Below, one piece after another: positions 62,390 to 64,000 of a DNA stretch of 64,000 nucleotides. The notes beneath the pieces are model-generated. The model saw only the letters and a list, made by a program, of their open reading frames with translations, ran no database searches and was not told the origin of the DNA. Origin of the DNA: DASXHY01 sp036272195 (GTDB lineage: Bacteria; Verrucomicrobiota; Verrucomicrobiia; Limisphaerales; DASXHY01); NCBI GenBank assembly GCA_036272195.1, contig DATAZE010000021.1, positions 1-64,000 on the forward strand, written 5' to 3'. Positions within the stretch are counted from its first letter, which is position 1. Every line of letters begins with the position of its first letter. The position numbers and the translations under genes were made by a program.

Positions 62390-63058
62390 ATGCGCGTATT
62401 GGTTGTTGAAGACGAAAAAAAGACCGCCTCATTCATCCGCAAGGCACTTCAAGCCGAAGGTTTCGCCGTGGATGTCTGCCATCGCGGCGACGATGCGTTA
62501 TTTGCCGCCGCCACGGCGAGCTTTGACGGGATCGTGCTCGATATCATGTTGCCCGAGCGCGACGGCTTGAGCGTGCTGCGCCTGCTGCGCGAGCAACAGA
62601 ACCACACCCCCGTGCTGTTGCTCTCCGCTCGTGGGGCTGTCAATGAGCGCGTCGAGGGACTGAATGCCGGCGCGGATGATTACCTGCCCAAGCCGTTTGT
62701 CATTGCCGAACTGGTGGCGCGTGTCCGCGCTCTGGGCCGCCGGGGAAATGAATCGAAATCCACAACCCTGCGCGTGGGCCATCTCACGCTCGACACGATT
62801 TCGCATCGCGCTGAGCGGGACGGCAAATTCTTCGACCTGACCGCCCGTGAATTCCGGCTGCTGGAGTTCCTCATGCGCTCCGCCGGGCGCATTTGCGGGC
62901 GCATGAGCATCATCGAGAAAGTGTGGGACTATGATTTCGACCCGGGCACGAATCTCGTGGATGTTTACGTCAAGCGCCTGCGCGAAAAAATCGACGAAGG
63001 CTTCGAACCCAAATTGCTCCACACCGTCCGCGGCGTCGGCTACGTTATGAAGGAATGA
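62390..63058 (+). CDS. OmpR-family response regulator
   Basis: 222 residues. Receiver domain (MRVLVVEDEKKTASFIRKAL; Asp51 in GIVLDIMLPERDG; Lys in DDYLPKPFVIAELVARV) followed by a winged-helix DNA-binding domain (FDLTAREFRLLEFLMRSAGR; LVDVYVKRLREKIDEGFEP; LHTVRGVGYVMKE). The sequence is closest in kind to CusR/CopR/MprA-type regulators. It overlaps the start of the sensor kinase gene by four bases. As the RND operon is about 2 kb upstream on the other strand, it may control it, but this is inference. Confidence 0.95.
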   Translation: MRVLVVEDEKKTASFIRKALQAEGFAVDVCHRGDDALFAAATASFDGIVLDIMLPERDGLSVLRLLREQQNHTPVLLLSARGAVNERVEGLNAGADDYLPKPFVIAELVARVRALGRRGNESKSTTLRVGHLTLDTISHRAERDGKFFDLTAREFRLLEFLMRSAGRICGRMSIIEKVWDYDFDPGTNLVDVYVKRLREKIDEGFEPKLLHTVRGVGYVMKE

Positions 63059-64000
63059 AAATCCGCACGCGAGTGACCCTTTGGTATGCGGCGATTTTGA
63101 TCATTTCACTGATTGTCATCGGTGCCGGCACCTATCAGGAGATTTCCGAGCAGTTGCGGCATGAGCACCGGAAGAACATTTGGGAACACGCGCTCAACGA
63201 GACCGGCGAAATGGTTTTTTATGTGGGCTTGCCCGCTGTCTTGCTGGGGTTGCTGGGAGGTTGGTGGATCACCCGCCACGCTCTCGGCCCGATGACCACG
63301 CTTACGGAGGCCGTGGAGAGAAAACACGATCGCAACCTGCGCGAACCTTTGCCGAGCAGCGGCAATGGCGATGAATTAGACCGGTTGACGGAAGTCTTCA
63401 ATGCCATGACCTCGCGGCTGGATAATTCCTTCCAACGCATCCGCGAATTTACCCTGCACGCTTCGCACGAGCTGAAAACGCCGCTCACGGTCATGCGCGG
63501 AGAATTGGAAACCGCCCTGCGCGAGAATAATTTGACCGCCCCCCAGCGCGAGATGTTCCTGAGTCAGTTGGATGAAATCGAGCGCCTCGCCAAAATCGTG
63601 GACGGATTAACCCTCCTGACCAAGGCGGACACCGGTCAGATCCAGCTCAATTTTCAAACCGTGCACCTCGACGAACTCGTGCGGGAAAGCGTTGCCGACG
63701 CGAAAATCCTGGCGCAGCCGCAGACCATTCAAGTCAACCTGTCCGCGTGCGACGGCGTCCTGGTATTCGCCGACCGCCATCGCCTGCGGCAATTGCTGTT
63801 GAACCTCACGGACAACGCCGTCAAATACAACCAGCCTAATGGCCGGGTGGATATTTCCTTGCGCCAGACGGACGGTGTGGCGGAACTGACGATTGAGAAT
63901 ACCGGCGCAGGCATCCCGGCGGAGTTGCAGCCGCGTGTCTTTGAACGGTTCTTTCGCGGTGATTCCAGCCACAGCAACGCCGTGGAAGGCTGCGGCCTGG
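63055..64000 (+). CDS. Sensor histidine kinase, partial (runs off the window)
   Basis: 315 codons visible from ATG 63055, no stop before the window end. N-terminal TM helix (VTLWYAAILIISLIVIGAG), a very short periplasmic stretch (about 25-45), a second TM helix (FYVGLPAVLLGLLGGWWI), HAMP-like region, HisKA with His138 (FTLHASHELKTPLTVMRGEL) and most of HATPase (NLTDNAVKYNQPNGRV; ENTGAGIPAELQPRVFERFF). It pairs with the OmpR-type regulator just upstream (ATGA overlap). The small periplasmic part suggests sensing within or near the membrane. Confidence 0.93.
   Translation, partial: MKIRTRVTLWYAAILIISLIVIGAGTYQEISEQLRHEHRKNIWEHALNETGEMVFYVGLPAVLLGLLGGWWITRHALGPMTTLTEAVERKHDRNLREPLPSSGNGDELDRLTEVFNAMTSRLDNSFQRIREFTLHASHELKTPLTVMRGELETALRENNLTAPQREMFLSQLDEIERLAKIVDGLTLLTKADTGQIQLNFQTVHLDELVRESVADAKILAQPQTIQVNLSACDGVLVFADRHRLRQLLLNLTDNAVKYNQPNGRVDISLRQTDGVAELTIENTGAGIPAELQPRVFERFFRGDSSHSNAVEGCGL

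Overview
The window reads as chromosomal DNA of a free-living, Gram-negative-type bacterium, most likely of the Verrucomicrobiota (perhaps the Pedosphaera/Limisphaera side). This is inference, resting on three prepilin-type proteins (one with the H-X9-DG C-terminal motif), two DUF1800/DUF1501 gene pairs, many secreted glycosidases, Tat signals, a cysteine-poor DksA-like protein and abundant dispersed palindromic repeats. No phage, plasmid, IS transposase or CRISPR array was seen.

Layout. 1-6.8 kb: the end of a pilin gene with a clear terminator, then a leftward glycan-use cluster of GH29 alpha-L-fucosidase, a sugar kinase of the N-acetylhexosamine 1-kinase type, and a secreted CBM9-like/transglutaminase/esterase chimera. 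7-13.3 kb: a prepilin-leader membrane protein, a DUF2127 protein, and a leftward BON-sucA-sucB cluster (2-oxoglutarate dehydrogenase E1 and E2). 13.6-17.5 kb: a coiled-coil zinc-ribbon protein, RNase P RNA (rnpB), a GHL10 glycosidase and a prepilin-like protein. 17.7-30.7 kb: smc, a cupin, the first DUF1800-DUF1501 pair, tilS, ftsH and the translation cluster rpsP-khpA-trmD-rplS. 30.8-37.4 kb: ComEC-like and VanZ-like membrane proteins, pdxJ, a cupin, miaE, a DksA-like protein and a metallophosphoesterase. 37.7-44.2 kb: a signalling island (CHASE3-GAF hybrid kinase with three receivers, CheR, CheB, receiver-kinase, and a convergent single-domain regulator). 44.4-51.4 kb: tRNA-Thr and the second DUF1501/DUF1800 locus with a 1552-residue PA14/CHRD/DUF1800 protein. 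52-64 kb: GH35 beta-galactosidase, a tripartite RND efflux operon, a glycosyltransferase gene split by an amber codon, and an OmpR-type two-component pair whose kinase runs off the window.

The most striking pattern is a set of short palindromic repeat families spread through intergenic DNA that also entered functional sequence: the P12 arm of rnpB, the tilS reading frame, probably the pdxJ reading frame, and both sides of trmD. Other points are a ComEC-like protein with a degenerate metallo-beta-lactamase site, a SucB without a recognisable E3-binding domain, a prepilin leader joined to a polytopic membrane protein, and three small palindromes at 20-bp spacing upstream of the fucosidase cluster. 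Functions come from reading motifs by eye; no database search was possible.
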